This document shows, one piece after another, positions 40,374 through 49,457 of a DNA stretch of 64,000 nt. The stretch is from assembly GCF_038066715.1 (NCBI RefSeq), contig NZ_JBBUKT010000005.1, positions 62,001 to 126,000 of the forward strand, given 5' to 3'. Both the position numbers and the translations under genes were made by a program. This stretch comes from Luteolibacter sp. Y139 (GTDB taxonomy: Bacteria > Verrucomicrobiota > Verrucomicrobiia > Verrucomicrobiales > Akkermansiaceae). The notes beneath the pieces were generated by a model. It was not told where the DNA came from. It saw nothing but the letters and a program-made list of their open reading frames with translations, and made no database searches. Position 1 is the stretch's first letter, and every line of letters starts with the position of its first letter.

Positions 40374-43300
40374 ATGAGAAATTCATTCGCACTTTTATGT
40401 GCGGTCATCATGGCGTGCCTGACAGGGCTCGCCCATGCTTCCCACCTGAAGGGTGGGTCGGTCACCTGGAAGCGGGATACAACAGTAACCACCAGCTTCG
40501 TCGCGAAGGCGGAGGTGATCATCAACTTCGACTTGTCGGCAGCTTCAGGTCTGCTTGACCCGATCGAGCCGGATTCCACCCACATCCCGACGGTCAACAA
40601 TCACCCCTTCTACAAGGTGGGCGACATCGTGGGCTCGAGCGTGACCTTGGATTGGGGAGAAGGCCCGACGGTATCACTCACCGAATTCAAGGTGGTGGCG
40701 GTGGATCCGGCTGCCCAGATCGTATCGGCGAAAGCGGTGGAGTATGACCCGGACGGTGACGCCGATAACGATGGTATCCCGGATACCGAGGATATCGTCC
40801 CGAAACACGTCTATGGCTGGCCGACGGGTGTGACTTCCCGCGACATCACGGTTTCGGCTAGCGCCCGGGACGATTCGGAAGAGCTGGTCAATCGCACCAA
40901 CACACTGATGCGGATCCGCAGCCGGGTGACGAAGGCCGAGGGCAATACGCCGCCGGCATTCAATCCTGCGGATGCGACCCTGTTTGTGGTGCCCCAGGGG
41001 CTGCCCGCCGAACCGAAGGTGACCTTCGAGGTGCCAAAGGCATTCGATCCGGAGGCCGCCATGACGGTGCCGGAGGAGGAGCGTGACACGGTGAAGTACA
41101 GCTTCATCGAGCACGAGTCGGATGCCTCCGACATGGATACCGAGAACGACAAGTCGTGGGAGGAACTCCAGGGGATGACGATCACCGAGGATGGCCATAT
41201 CACGTGGGATACTTCGAATATCAGCCAGACGATCAAGACCTTCTCCGTCCAGGTGGTGGCGAAGGACTATGCGCCCGGCAGCACGACCCCGAAGTCGAGC
41301 ACGACGGTGGAGCTCCAGCTGTGGGTGAATGACACCACGCAGGAGGGCAAGCCGGAGATCGAGGTATTTCCGGCGAGCGAGAAGATTTACTTTCGTGAGG
41401 GCGAGAAGGGTAGTTTCAAGGTGATCGGATTCGATCATGGCGAGAATTCGCGCCTGGTGCTGCACCACACTCCGGCGGAACTCCCGCTGGGAGCCAGGCT
41501 GCTGCCGACCGCGGGATTCGCGGGGGCAGGGGAGGACAACGAGGGTGACCACCTGACGTGCACCTTCGATTGGACGCCGACGGAAGCGCAGGCGGGCCAG
41601 GAATATAAGATGAGCTTCCAGTTCGAGGACGACGATGAGCTCCTGTCGAAAGTGGTGGAGGTGACGGTGAAAGTGCTGGGTGAGACGGAGGACCCACCGC
41701 CGGCGGAGCCGTTGGTGCTGACGGTGAGCCAGACGAGCTTCACGGATGTGCCGCAGGGGACGACGATCACCTTCACGGCCACGGGCACCTGTGCTGCGAC
41801 GCCGGGTGTGCCGCTGGCGATCAACTCGCACAGTGAGATTCCGGAAGGGGCGACCTTCACGCCGCAGCTGCCAGCGAGGGCGGACAGCGATGTGGGTGTG
41901 GGGGTGGAAACGACCTTCTCGTGGCATACGGACTCGCATGATGCCACGCTGCCGGACGAGCCGATCGAGATCGAGCTGGTGCTGTCCGATGCGTATGGCC
42001 GGACGCAGACCCAGACGGTGAGCATCACGCTGCAGGATCCGCCGCCGGCGCCATTGATCACGCTGGCTGCGGGGACGACGACGCCGGTGACCGGGACGAT
42101 GTGGAATAGCCTGCTGGTGAACTTCGATGCGACCGGCGGCAGTCGCCAGCATCCGGGGCTGAACTTCCAGGCGCTGGATGGCGGTGAGCTGGTGAGGACG
42201 GAGATGGACTCGCCTGCTTCGAATCTCTTGTTCTGGCGCCTGACGCCGGGCCAGGTGCAGGCGGGGAGCGGAACGCTGCACGTGAAGGTGACGGATGAGT
42301 GGGGCGCGAATGCCGTGCTCAGCGTCCCCTACGTGGTGAGCAATCCGTCCGCGCCGGCATGGTGGGGTCCGGGAGCCGTTCTAACAGGTGGGGCTGCGGT
42401 GGATTTCAGCATGGCGAACCAAGGCCAGCTGAAGGCGATCGTGACGAGTGCCTTCACGAAGCTGAAGGTGGAATACCCCGATGCCGAAACGTCGACTGAG
42501 GAGGGGATCGCGCTGGCTGCGTATGTGAATGGCCTGGAAGCAGGGACCAACAACTACGAGCCGCTGCGGCAGGGTCAGCTGAAGCATGCGGCGAGCTTGT
42601 TTTACCAGGCGATCGGCAAGCTGCGGGGCAAGGAGGACATGGGCCTGCCGTGGCCAGAGGGCACGGATGACGTGAACAACTACGCGGCGGTGACGGTGGG
42701 ACAGGTGAAGATGATCTTCAGCTTCCCGCAGCCACTGGGCGGTGTGGTCTTCAATGAGCCGCCGACCTCGGTGGTGATCACGAGTCCAAAGAACGGGGCG
42801 ACGATCATCGGGGAGCAGGACATCGAGGTGAAGGCCTCGGCGACCGATCCTGACGAGGTGATCGACCGGGTGGACTTCTACGAGGGCGGTGTGCTGTTTG
42901 GCACCGATAGCTCGGCACCTTACTCGGCGGTCTTCCCGGCGGCAGCGCTGGGCGAGCATGTCTTCAAGGCGAAGGTGGTGGATAATCAGGGGCTGTCACT
43001 GACGTCCCGCCCGGTGACGGTGACGGTGGTGCCGGATGCACCGGACCTGGTGGAGATCAAGAGTCCGGCGGCGGATAGCCATTTCCCTGCCGGGCAGACG
43101 GTGCCGATCGAGGTGAAAGTGAACGATCCCGACAATAACCTGGTGCAGATGGAGCTGTACGAAGGGACGACCTTGATCGGGACGTATGGTGCCTCGGCTT
43201 CGGGGACCTACACGCTCTCTTGGCTGCAAGCCACGCCGGGGACGTATGATCTGAGCGTGCGGGTCATCGATGCGGAAGCGCAGGAGCTGACTTCCGCGCC

Positions 43301-44288
43301 GGTGGAGCTGGTGCGGGATTTCAATCCCGGTCCGGACGTGGTGGTGTACAGGCCGGCGCAGAACGACCGGACTCCAGCCTACAAGAAGACGGGGGCGAAC
43401 ACGAGCATCCCGACGGGGACGATCGAGATCGATGCGATGGTGACGGATGTCCACGGGGTGCAGTCCGTGCGCTTCTACGGCGGCCCGGCCGGTGGATCGC
43501 TGACGCTGCTGGAAGAGGACTACGGTGCGCCCTTCGCTTGCTCGTGGAGCGGCCTGTCGGCAGGAAGCTACGAGGTGCGGTTGGTGGCGACGGACATCTA
43601 TGGTGCCACGACCACGATCGACCGTGACGTGACGGTGGTGGCGCCGACGACGGTGGTGCTGCAGCAAGGCCTGAACCGGGTGACGCTGCTTCCGGATGCG
43701 ACGAATGGGTATACGGGAATGGCAGATACCTACATCCGCTCGAGCGTGCCGAACATGACGGCGGGCAGTGATCCGACCTTGCTCTTCGACGAGGGGCATC
43801 CGGCGAGCTACGGCCTGATGTATTGGCCGCTGGTACCGGGGCTGACCGGGATCCCGTCCACGGCGACGGTGCTGGATGCGAAGATCACTTTCGACGTGAT
43901 CAGCGCGGGCACCTGCCATTGCCAGGTTCTGCCGGTTAAAAAGGATTGGGATGAAACGGCTGCCACGTGGAATACCACCGGCCTGGCCTACGCTTGGGAT
44001 ACGCCGGGGGCAAAGGGCTCCGGTGATGCCGGCGGATACGGGCTGGCTTACATGGCGCACGGCAGCGCCGGCACGCGTGAGATGGGCTTCGAAGACGTGC
44101 GGCCGCTGCAAGCCTGGATTGGCGGGACGCCGGTCATCGACGGCATCAACTATGGTACGAACCAAGGCTTCAAGATCGATGTCTGGGGCGAAACCGTGAA
44201 GGATGAGGATCCCTTCGTGGTGAGCTCGTCGGAAGCCACGGACGTGACCAAGCGGCCGAAGCTGACGATCACGTATTATCAGGACTGA
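40374..44288 (+). CDS. Large secreted multidomain protein (GQLK, Ig-like, CBM96-like)
   Basis: 1304 residues. Signal peptide to about 22 (AHA), then 'SHLKGGSVTWK', typical of a beta-sandwich found in surface proteins. Cadherin/Ig-like regions with putative Ca-binding 'DPDGDADNDGIPD' occupy about 120-620. A verrucomicrobial GQLK domain (NQGQLK, RQGQLK, TVGQVK, about 680-790) follows, then three Ig-like domains with 'VDFYEGGVLFGTDSSAPYSA' signatures (about 795-1090), and a C-terminal DNRLRE/CBM96-like domain ('DTYIRSSVPNMTAGSDP', about 1115-1304). Likely displayed or released, possibly with the fibre protein upstream. A terminator follows. Confidence 0.82.
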   Translation: MRNSFALLCAVIMACLTGLAHASHLKGGSVTWKRDTTVTTSFVAKAEVIINFDLSAASGLLDPIEPDSTHIPTVNNHPFYKVGDIVGSSVTLDWGEGPTVSLTEFKVVAVDPAAQIVSAKAVEYDPDGDADNDGIPDTEDIVPKHVYGWPTGVTSRDITVSASARDDSEELVNRTNTLMRIRSRVTKAEGNTPPAFNPADATLFVVPQGLPAEPKVTFEVPKAFDPEAAMTVPEEERDTVKYSFIEHESDASDMDTENDKSWEELQGMTITEDGHITWDTSNISQTIKTFSVQVVAKDYAPGSTTPKSSTTVELQLWVNDTTQEGKPEIEVFPASEKIYFREGEKGSFKVIGFDHGENSRLVLHHTPAELPLGARLLPTAGFAGAGEDNEGDHLTCTFDWTPTEAQAGQEYKMSFQFEDDDELLSKVVEVTVKVLGETEDPPPAEPLVLTVSQTSFTDVPQGTTITFTATGTCAATPGVPLAINSHSEIPEGATFTPQLPARADSDVGVGVETTFSWHTDSHDATLPDEPIEIELVLSDAYGRTQTQTVSITLQDPPPAPLITLAAGTTTPVTGTMWNSLLVNFDATGGSRQHPGLNFQALDGGELVRTEMDSPASNLLFWRLTPGQVQAGSGTLHVKVTDEWGANAVLSVPYVVSNPSAPAWWGPGAVLTGGAAVDFSMANQGQLKAIVTSAFTKLKVEYPDAETSTEEGIALAAYVNGLEAGTNNYEPLRQGQLKHAASLFYQAIGKLRGKEDMGLPWPEGTDDVNNYAAVTVGQVKMIFSFPQPLGGVVFNEPPTSVVITSPKNGATIIGEQDIEVKASATDPDEVIDRVDFYEGGVLFGTDSSAPYSAVFPAAALGEHVFKAKVVDNQGLSLTSRPVTVTVVPDAPDLVEIKSPAADSHFPAGQTVPIEVKVNDPDNNLVQMELYEGTTLIGTYGASASGTYTLSWLQATPGTYDLSVRVIDAEAQELTSAPVELVRDFNPGPDVVVYRPAQNDRTPAYKKTGANTSIPTGTIEIDAMVTDVHGVQSVRFYGGPAGGSLTLLEEDYGAPFACSWSGLSAGSYEVRLVATDIYGATTTIDRDVTVVAPTTVVLQQGLNRVTLLPDATNGYTGMADTYIRSSVPNMTAGSDPTLLFDEGHPASYGLMYWPLVPGLTGIPSTATVLDAKITFDVISAGTCHCQVLPVKKDWDETAATWNTTGLAYAWDTPGAKGSGDAGGYGLAYMAHGSAGTREMGFEDVRPLQAWIGGTPVIDGINYGTNQGFKIDVWGETVKDEDPFVVSSSEATDVTKRPKLTITYYQD

Positions 44289-44399
44289 GACTGAAGCTGA
44301 GACTGAAAGGAGGGGTGCAGTGCAGGCGGTTGGCCGAGGGATTGGCTGAGGGTTTGTGCTGCATCTGCTCCGATCTGATTTGATCTGATGATCTGCGGG

Positions 44400-44432
44400 A
44401 AAGCCCGGCTGGAGACGGCCGGGCTTTTTTTG
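44400..44432 (+). terminator. Rho-independent terminator
   Basis: AAGCCCGGC / GCCGGGCTT stem around TGGAGACG, followed by TTTTTTT. It lies about 110 bases after the stop of the 1304-residue protein gene and ends that transcript. Confidence 0.88.
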
Positions 44433-44526
44433 TGCTTTGGGGAAGGGTGCCGGCTCGGAAAGGGATGGCTGTGGCGGAGTGGGGGTGATAGGAGGTGGAG
44501 AGCGGTGATCCCGCGTGATCCGATCC

Positions 44527-44970
44527 ATGACTGTGATGTCCTTTCCCCTGGCAATGATGATGGTGGTCCTGGCTTGGATGGCGGGCGCGGGGCGGGTGAT
44601 GGGATTGCCGGCGGCGGTGAGTCCGCGGATGGAGGTGCTGAGGGGGACGGTGGTGGAGGAGGTGGCGATCGGGAAGGATGCGGGGTTTTCGTTTGTGAGG
44701 CTGGTGCTGGCGGAGGGGATGGATGAGGCGAAGGTGGTGGAGATTCAGAAGGCGATCCGGCAGCGGACGGGCTTCGATATTCGTAGCCAGAAGCGGACGA
44801 AAAAGGGGGAAGCGGTGATCGTGCTGGACCGGATGAATCTTGGAGGAAAGACGCCGAAGAAATTGGTGCCGGGGGATGTGATTGTGATCACGGGCTATGG
44901 AGTGACGCTGCCGGAGCAGGCGAGGGGTGGCTCGATCTCGTATGAGAAGGTGGAGGTGAACGGGAAGTGA
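44527..44970 (+). CDS. Secreted small beta-domain protein
   Basis: 147 residues from MTVMSFPLAMM (the frame opens at 44515). Signal peptide with hydrophobic core to about 27, then 'EVLRGTVVEEVAIGKDAGFS', 'EAKVVEIQKAIRQRTGFDIR' and 'LVPGDVIVITGYGVTLPEQ'. Looks like a small beta-barrel/OB-like periplasmic protein; no family named. Confidence 0.68.
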   Translation: MTVMSFPLAMMMVVLAWMAGAGRVMGLPAAVSPRMEVLRGTVVEEVAIGKDAGFSFVRLVLAEGMDEAKVVEIQKAIRQRTGFDIRSQKRTKKGEAVIVLDRMNLGGKTPKKLVPGDVIVITGYGVTLPEQARGGSISYEKVEVNGK

Positions 44971-45022
44971 GGTTGCTGGTTTTGATTTCGAGTGTTGAGT
45001 TCAGGGCAAGAGAGGAGCGGCG

Positions 45023-45469
45023 ATGAAGGAAGCGGTGCGCAAGGGGCTGGAGAACGTCGCGATCGTGATCGGCGGAGGGGTGATGCTGGGGATCGTGATG
45101 GGTGGGGTTTTCTCGGTGCCGGTGATGATGATCACGCGGGAGAGGGATCCTTGGCTGACGTTGCTTTTGATGGGGGTGATGGGTTGCGCGATCTTCGGGC
45201 TGGGGATGGCGATCGGGGTGCCGTGGTGGTGGCTGGGGATCTTGTGGGTGGTGGCGATCGGGCTCTTGTTGTGGGTGCGTGCAGACTATGGCTCGCTGGG
45301 CCATAGCGTGGAGAGATTCGGGATGGTGTATGCGCCGATGCTTTTCATCACGCTGATGCTGGGGCCGCTGGCGAAGCCGAAGAAGGAGGGTGGTGCGGCG
45401 AAGAAGGGGGTGGGGGTGGAGATGCAAGTGCCATCGAGGAGTGATGGCATGGTGCCGGGTGATCGGTGA
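45023..45469 (+). CDS. Four-span integral membrane protein
   Basis: 148 residues with hydrophobic spans near 12-36, 43-62, 65-86 and 98-115, and a Lys-rich C-terminus (KPKKEGGAAKKG). The tail ends GMVPGDR encoded by the GTGATCGGTGA repeat, which supplies the stop. Preceded by a GAGGAGCGGCG ribosome-binding site. Confidence 0.7.
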   Translation: MKEAVRKGLENVAIVIGGGVMLGIVMGGVFSVPVMMITRERDPWLTLLLMGVMGCAIFGLGMAIGVPWWWLGILWVVAIGLLLWVRADYGSLGHSVERFGMVYAPMLFITLMLGPLAKPKKEGGAAKKGVGVEMQVPSRSDGMVPGDR

Positions 45470-45529
45470 GGAGTCCCGGTGTGGGATCGGCACGTGAAGG
45501 TGGGGATTTTCCTTCGCCGGGGTTCGGGG

Positions 45530-45871
45530 TTAGTGGTTGTCGAGGTAGCCTCTTTCGATGAGGAGGTAGCCTGCTTCCTTCGAGGCGCTGGTGATTTGGC
45601 CGAGGAAGTCGACGGTGATGGTGGGATTGACGTAGGCGATGTCGACGGGTTCCTCGAAGTAGGTGATGGTCCAGTGGGGGAGGAGGGAGACGAAGGGATT
45701 GAACAGGCTGAATTGGACGGCGCGGTGGTAGGTCATGCCGGGGGAGAGGCATGGCTGGAGGATCTCTTCATCGAGCTCGAGTGCTTTCTGGTGGGAGAGG
45801 ATGGCGGCGAGGGTGATGCAGCCGGTGGTGACGATGGCGAGGCGGAGGAGGAGGGAGAGATGCGGTTTCAT
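45530..45871 (-). CDS. Hypothetical protein with N-terminal membrane anchor
   Basis: 113 residues. Anchor about 7-26 (LLRLAIVTTGCITLAAIL), then a soluble part with 'HRAVQFSLFNPFVSLLPHWT'. Its ATG overlaps the stop of the upstream two-TM gene by ATGA (45868-45871), so translation is likely coupled. Not a family member by sequence. Confidence 0.65.
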   Translation of the reverse strand: MKPHLSLLLRLAIVTTGCITLAAILSHQKALELDEEILQPCLSPGMTYHRAVQFSLFNPFVSLLPHWTITYFEEPVDIAYVNPTITVDFLGQITSASKEAGYLLIERGYLDNH

Positions 45872-46257
45872 TCGCTGGTTTCGGTGAGGGTGCTATCGTC
45901 CGTGGCTGCGTGTCGCTTCATCCGGCAGGAGCGGGTGATGAGGAAGATGGTCCAGAGGGGAATGAAGGCGGTGAGGTCGTGGAGTTGGTAGCAGGGGAGG
46001 TGGCGCTCGATGCAGATGGCGGGGACGTCGTTGGGGCCGCCGGGGGTGCGGCGGCTGTAGTGGAGTCCGTCTTCGCGGACGGGCCAGCCGGGGACGAAGC
46101 GGGTGACGCGGGTGTGGTGCTCGAGGAGGCAGGTGCGGTCGCCGGCGCGGATGTCGATGACGATGCGTTTCGAGTCGGGCCAGTCGAAGTAGAGGAGCTC
46201 GATGATGAGGATGCCGAGCCAGAAGCTTTTCCAACGGTGGATGGGGCGGCGGGGCAT
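45868..46257 (-). CDS. Two-transmembrane paralog family, type A, diverged
   Basis: 129 residues from MPRRPIHRWKSFWLG (the frame opens upstream to 46395 through repeats). TM1 is less hydrophobic (ILIIELLYFDWP), and the ectodomain contains 'DGLHYSRRTPGGPNDVPAIC'. TM2 about 96-113 (LTAFIPLWTIFLITR), tail SCRMKRHA. It is the only minus-strand member in the right arm. Confidence 0.7.
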   Translation of the reverse strand: MPRRPIHRWKSFWLGILIIELLYFDWPDSKRIVIDIRAGDRTCLLEHHTRVTRFVPGWPVREDGLHYSRRTPGGPNDVPAICIERHLPCYQLHDLTAFIPLWTIFLITRSCRMKRHAATDDSTLTETSE

Positions 46258-46773
46258 GGGGTGACAGGCTGGGTTTGATTCGCGCGGTGGAAGCAGCGTG
46301 TCACTGTGGGGATGGAGGGCGGGAGAGGGGATGAAGCGGGGGTGAAGAAGGGGTGAATGGGGAGGAGTGCCGAGTGATCGGTGATCAGTGATCAATGATC
46401 AGTGAAAGGCACCGGATTGGCGGGGGAACGAACCGCAGAGGCGCGGAGGTCGCGGAGGAAGCGCGGAGAAGGCGGGGGAAATGATGAACCGCCAAGACGC
46501 CAAGTGCGCCAAGTTTAGAAAGCGAAGGTGACCGGTGAAGGAGCTTCGGACCGGTGGAGGATTTGACCGCGGATGGCACGGATGTCGCGGATGGATGGAA
46601 GGCACTGGACTGGCGGGGGAACGAACCGCGGAGACGCAGAGGTCGTGGAGGAAGTGCGGAGAGGAAGTGAAGGGTTTGGGGGATGAGGGGAGATGCGGGT
46701 GAGATGATTTGGGGTGTGCGCTGTCGGCTTTTGGGGTTTGCCGTGCGGTGGGGGAGATGTTGTTTCTAGCAGG
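46258..46773. repeat. Spacer filled with degenerate repeats
   Basis: GTGATCGGTGATCAGTGATCAATGATCAG (46374-46402), 'ACCGCAGAGGCGCGGAGGTCG' (about 46430-46455), 'ACCGCCAAGACGCCAAGTGCG' and 'ACCGCGGATGGCACGGATGTCG' follow one another. No gene is seen before the family member at 46774. Confidence 0.6.
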
Positions 46774-47385
46774 ATGAACGGGAGTGATAGTGTGGGGGCT
46801 GATGGCGGTGGTGATGGTGACAGCGCTGGTGATGGGGTGGTGAGGGCGGAGCGGTGGGCGAAGCCGTGGTGGCGGTCGGTGGGGTTTTGGATCGGGGCCT
46901 GGGTGTTGGCGTTTTTGGTGTGGGCGTGGGTGGATTCGTTTTGGCATCAGTCGCAGGTGACGCATGGGGTGTGGGTGGAGTTTCCGGGGGCGGATGGGTC
47001 GGGGTTTGTGGGAGGGAAGTGGACGCTGCAGCAGGGGAGTCTGGTGATCAGCGATGGGAAGCCGATGGATGCGACGCCGGACTTGAGGTTGACGGGGGAG
47101 TGGCCGGTGTTTTCGCGCTGGAGTGAGGGGGAGTTCGGGCGCGGGGTGGAGGGGCTGTGGGGGATGAGGTGGGAGGATTGGAAGGTGTCGGAGAATGTGG
47201 GCGGCGGGCCGGTGCATCGCTGGGTGACGGTGCGGATGACGGACCGGTGGTGTCACTTCGGCTTCGTGGTGGCGGGGTATGTGGTGGTGTGGGTGAGTGT
47301 GATGTTCCTGTGGAGATGGTGGAGGTGGAGGAGGTTTGTGAGTGTTGAGTTTGCGGGGAAGGTGGCGGAGGAGAGTGCCGAGTGA
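46774..47385 (+). CDS. Two-transmembrane family, long type A variant
   Basis: 203 residues from MNGSDSVGADGG, chosen because the matching gene at 57002 starts at the equivalent ATG after the same leader (GGGGAGATGTTNTTTCTAG..GGATG). The longer cytoplasmic N-terminus ends RWAKPWWRSVGFWIG; TM1 about 38-56 (AWVLAFLVWAWVDSF). The ectodomain has 'GKWTLQQGSLVISDGKPM', similar to 57002-57616 and 51620-52096. TM2 about 160-180 (FGFVVAGYVVVWVSVMFLW). Confidence 0.75.
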   Translation: MNGSDSVGADGGGDGDSAGDGVVRAERWAKPWWRSVGFWIGAWVLAFLVWAWVDSFWHQSQVTHGVWVEFPGADGSGFVGGKWTLQQGSLVISDGKPMDATPDLRLTGEWPVFSRWSEGEFGRGVEGLWGMRWEDWKVSENVGGGPVHRWVTVRMTDRWCHFGFVVAGYVVVWVSVMFLWRWWRWRRFVSVEFAGKVAEESAE

Positions 47386-47606
47386 TCGGTGATCAGTGGA
47401 AAGGCATCGGTCTGGTGGAGGGAACGAACCGCGGAGGCGCTGAGGTCGCGGAGGAGATCGCGGAGAAAGGCAAGGGGGAGTAACCACGGAATACTCGGAA
47501 GGTTCGAGAGGGTGGATGAGGAGGGTGGATGAGGAGGGTGGATTGGGGGGCTGGGTGCGTGGATTGGGATTGTGGGGTGGGGAAGTTGATCTATCAGAGT
47601 GTATCG

Positions 47607-48053
47607 ATGATGAATGATGTGATGAGGCCGCGGGGGATTTTTTGGTGGAAGTCGTTTTGGCTGGGGCTGGCGATGCTGTGCTTCCTGGGGTGGGTGGGGG
47701 TGAGGTCGGTGGATCGACATGAGAGCGTGATCCGGCGCGGGCCGGGGACGAAGTTCGTGGAGGCGGGTTATTTCCAGGGGGTGTTCCGGGTGATCGATGG
47801 GAAGTCGGATCTGGAGCTGGATACCGCGAGGGTGAGGTGGGAGTCGCAGAAGTTCGGCAGAAGGATCGAGGAGGAGAAGCGGCGGTGGGCGCTGGGGGCG
47901 ACGACGTGGGAGGCCTATTTCACGCAGAAGTGGTGGATCGCGTTTCCGATGTGGGTGCTGCCGGCGGGGTGGGCGGTGTTGTGGGTGGGCCTGTTGGGGT
48001 GGCGGTGGCGGCGGGTGCGGAGGCATCTAACAGAAATGGAGGCGGTGGGGTGA
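47607..48053 (+). CDS. Two-transmembrane family, type A; first gene of coupled array
   Basis: 148 residues. MMNDVMRPRGIFWWKSFWLG; the ATG at 47622 (MRPRG) is the alternative family-like start. The ectodomain 'RGPGTKFVEAGYFQGVFRV' and 'RWESQKF' is paired with the protein at 54272-54718. TM2 about 115-135, with tail GWRWRRVRRHLTEMEAVG. Its TGA overlaps the next ATG (TGATG), and GGAGG inside the ME(A/V) codons is the next gene's ribosome-binding site. Confidence 0.8.
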   Translation: MMNDVMRPRGIFWWKSFWLGLAMLCFLGWVGVRSVDRHESVIRRGPGTKFVEAGYFQGVFRVIDGKSDLELDTARVRWESQKFGRRIEEEKRRWALGATTWEAYFTQKWWIAFPMWVLPAGWAVLWVGLLGWRWRRVRRHLTEMEAVG

Positions 48054-48484
48054 TGCGGCGGCCGGTTTATCGCTGGAAGGGTTTTTGGCTGGGAGTGCTG
48101 GTGGTGGCGTTCCTGGGGTGGGTGTGGGCGCGGTCGATGGGGCGGGATGAGGGGGTGTGGATTCATGGGGTGAGCCGGTGGAGCCACAATGCGAGCGTGC
48201 GCGATGGGTGGGTCGTGATCCTGGACAAGGATTCGCTGGTGTCTCCGAGGCCTCCCTTCGATGTGGCCTGGTATTCGCAGAGGCGCGGGGATTCTGCCTT
48301 CGACGCTGCGTCGGGCTGGTGGCTGGGATGGACTTTCTTCCAGCGTGACCGTTGGTTTTTCCGGTGGGCGGTGTTTCCGGTGTGGCTTCCGATTGCGGGG
48401 TTCTCCGCGCTGTGGGGCGGGTGGCTGGGGTGGAGGTGGAGAAGGGTGAGAAGTCGTCTAACAGAAATGGAGGTGGCGGGGTGA
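48053..48484 (+). CDS. Two-transmembrane family, type A; array gene 2
   Basis: 143 residues. MRRPVYRWKGFWLGVLVVAF, ectodomain starting RSMGRDEGVWIHGVSRWSHN (the 'MxRDEG' element is shared with 54272 and 58111), TM2 about 107-128, tail WRWRRVRSRLTEMEVAG. TGATG overlap at both ends. Confidence 0.82.
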   Translation: MRRPVYRWKGFWLGVLVVAFLGWVWARSMGRDEGVWIHGVSRWSHNASVRDGWVVILDKDSLVSPRPPFDVAWYSQRRGDSAFDAASGWWLGWTFFQRDRWFFRWAVFPVWLPIAGFSALWGGWLGWRWRRVRSRLTEMEVAG

Positions 48485-48963
48485 TGCGGGCGTTTTACAA
48501 GTCGCGGCTGCTTTGGTGCGGGGTGCCGGGGTTGGTGTTCCTGGTGTGGGCGTGGTGGGACTCGGGGAGGAATGCAGACGAGGTGAGTTGGAGGCAGGGG
48601 AGGCACAGTCACATCGTGATGGTGACGAGTGGTGCCGTGTGGTGGCAGGACACTCGGGACGAGGAGAGTAATTCGGTGGCGGAATTGGTCTATGTTGGTC
48701 GGGTGGCGATGGTGGATCGGGCGCGAGGGACGGTGAGGGAGCGCGGGTTCGAGTTTCCAGAGGCGTATTCGTGGACTTGTGAGGTCACTCCCTTTGGTGA
48801 GGGTGAGGAGGTGAGGACTTGTGAGTTGTGGGTGGCGCTGTGGTTGATGGTGCTGGGGTATGTGGGGGTGTGGTTGGGGGTGGTGTTTGCCTGGCGGTGG
48901 AGGAAGCGGCGGGTGATGAGGCGTCTAACAGATTTTGCGAAGGGAACGGAGGTGGTGGGGTGA
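48484..48963 (+). CDS. Two-transmembrane family, type B; array gene 3
   Basis: 159 residues. MRAFYKSRLLWCGVPGLVFL, AWWDSG at the end of TM1. Ectodomain begins RNADEVSWRQGRHSHIVMVT and contains 'RERGFEFPEAY', the type B F-D/E-F-P motif about 30 residues before TM2 (about 119-140). Tail WRKRRVMRRLTDFAKGTEVVG. TCTAACAG at 48924. Confidence 0.85.
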   Translation: MRAFYKSRLLWCGVPGLVFLVWAWWDSGRNADEVSWRQGRHSHIVMVTSGAVWWQDTRDEESNSVAELVYVGRVAMVDRARGTVRERGFEFPEAYSWTCEVTPFGEGEEVRTCELWVALWLMVLGYVGVWLGVVFAWRWRKRRVMRRLTDFAKGTEVVG

Positions 48964-49457
48964 TGCGGCCGTTCTACAAGGCGCGGTTGTTTTGGTGCGG
49001 GGTGCCGGGGTTGGTGTTTTTGTTGTGGGTGTGGTGGGACTCGGGTGGGTATGAGTCCCGCTTGAAGTGGAATCGTGGGTGGGGGTTCCGGGAGGTGCGG
49101 GTAGAGCGAGGCATGATGGGGTATATGCGCCTCATCGATCCCACGGCTGGGCCAGGTGTGAAGGGGGAGCTTTCGGCAGATCGATTGCCATTCCCGGAGG
49201 ATGACGGGACCGGTGGCTGGAAGGGGAGGGCGCGGAAGTTCGATTTTTTTCCGACGGCTTTTGAGAAGACGGTGATGGAGGTGGAGCCCAGCGCGGGGGT
49301 GATCGTGGATTGGGTGGATTCACGGCTGGCGCTGTGGGCGGCGGTGGCGGGGTATGGGGTGGTGTGGCTGGGGATGGTGTTTGCGTGGCAGTGGAGGAGG
49401 AGGCGGGTGATGAGGCGTCTAACAGATTTGGCGAAGGGAACGGAGGTGGCGGGGTGA
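48963..49457 (+). CDS. Two-transmembrane family, type B; array gene 4
   Basis: 164 residues. MRPFYKARLFWCGVPGLVFL, WWDSGG. Ectodomain 'YESRLKWNRGWGFREVRVER' and motif ARKFDFFPTAF. TM2 about 122-143 (LWAAVAGYGVVWLGMVFAW), tail QWRRRRVMRRLTDLAKGTEVAG. TGATG overlaps with both neighbours. Confidence 0.85.
   Translation: MRPFYKARLFWCGVPGLVFLLWVWWDSGGYESRLKWNRGWGFREVRVERGMMGYMRLIDPTAGPGVKGELSADRLPFPEDDGTGGWKGRARKFDFFPTAFEKTVMEVEPSAGVIVDWVDSRLALWAAVAGYGVVWLGMVFAWQWRRRRVMRRLTDLAKGTEVAG

Noticed and set aside
40674-42281. Long minus-strand frame (535 codons) opposite the 1304-residue surface protein gene
   Set aside because: Its translation is Arg/His-rich with no domains, as expected for the antisense of a GC-rich gene; the plus-strand product has clear domains.
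42996-44528. Second long minus-strand frame (510 codons) opposite the same gene
   Set aside because: Same composition bias, no start signal, and it crosses a good plus-strand terminator at 44400-44432.
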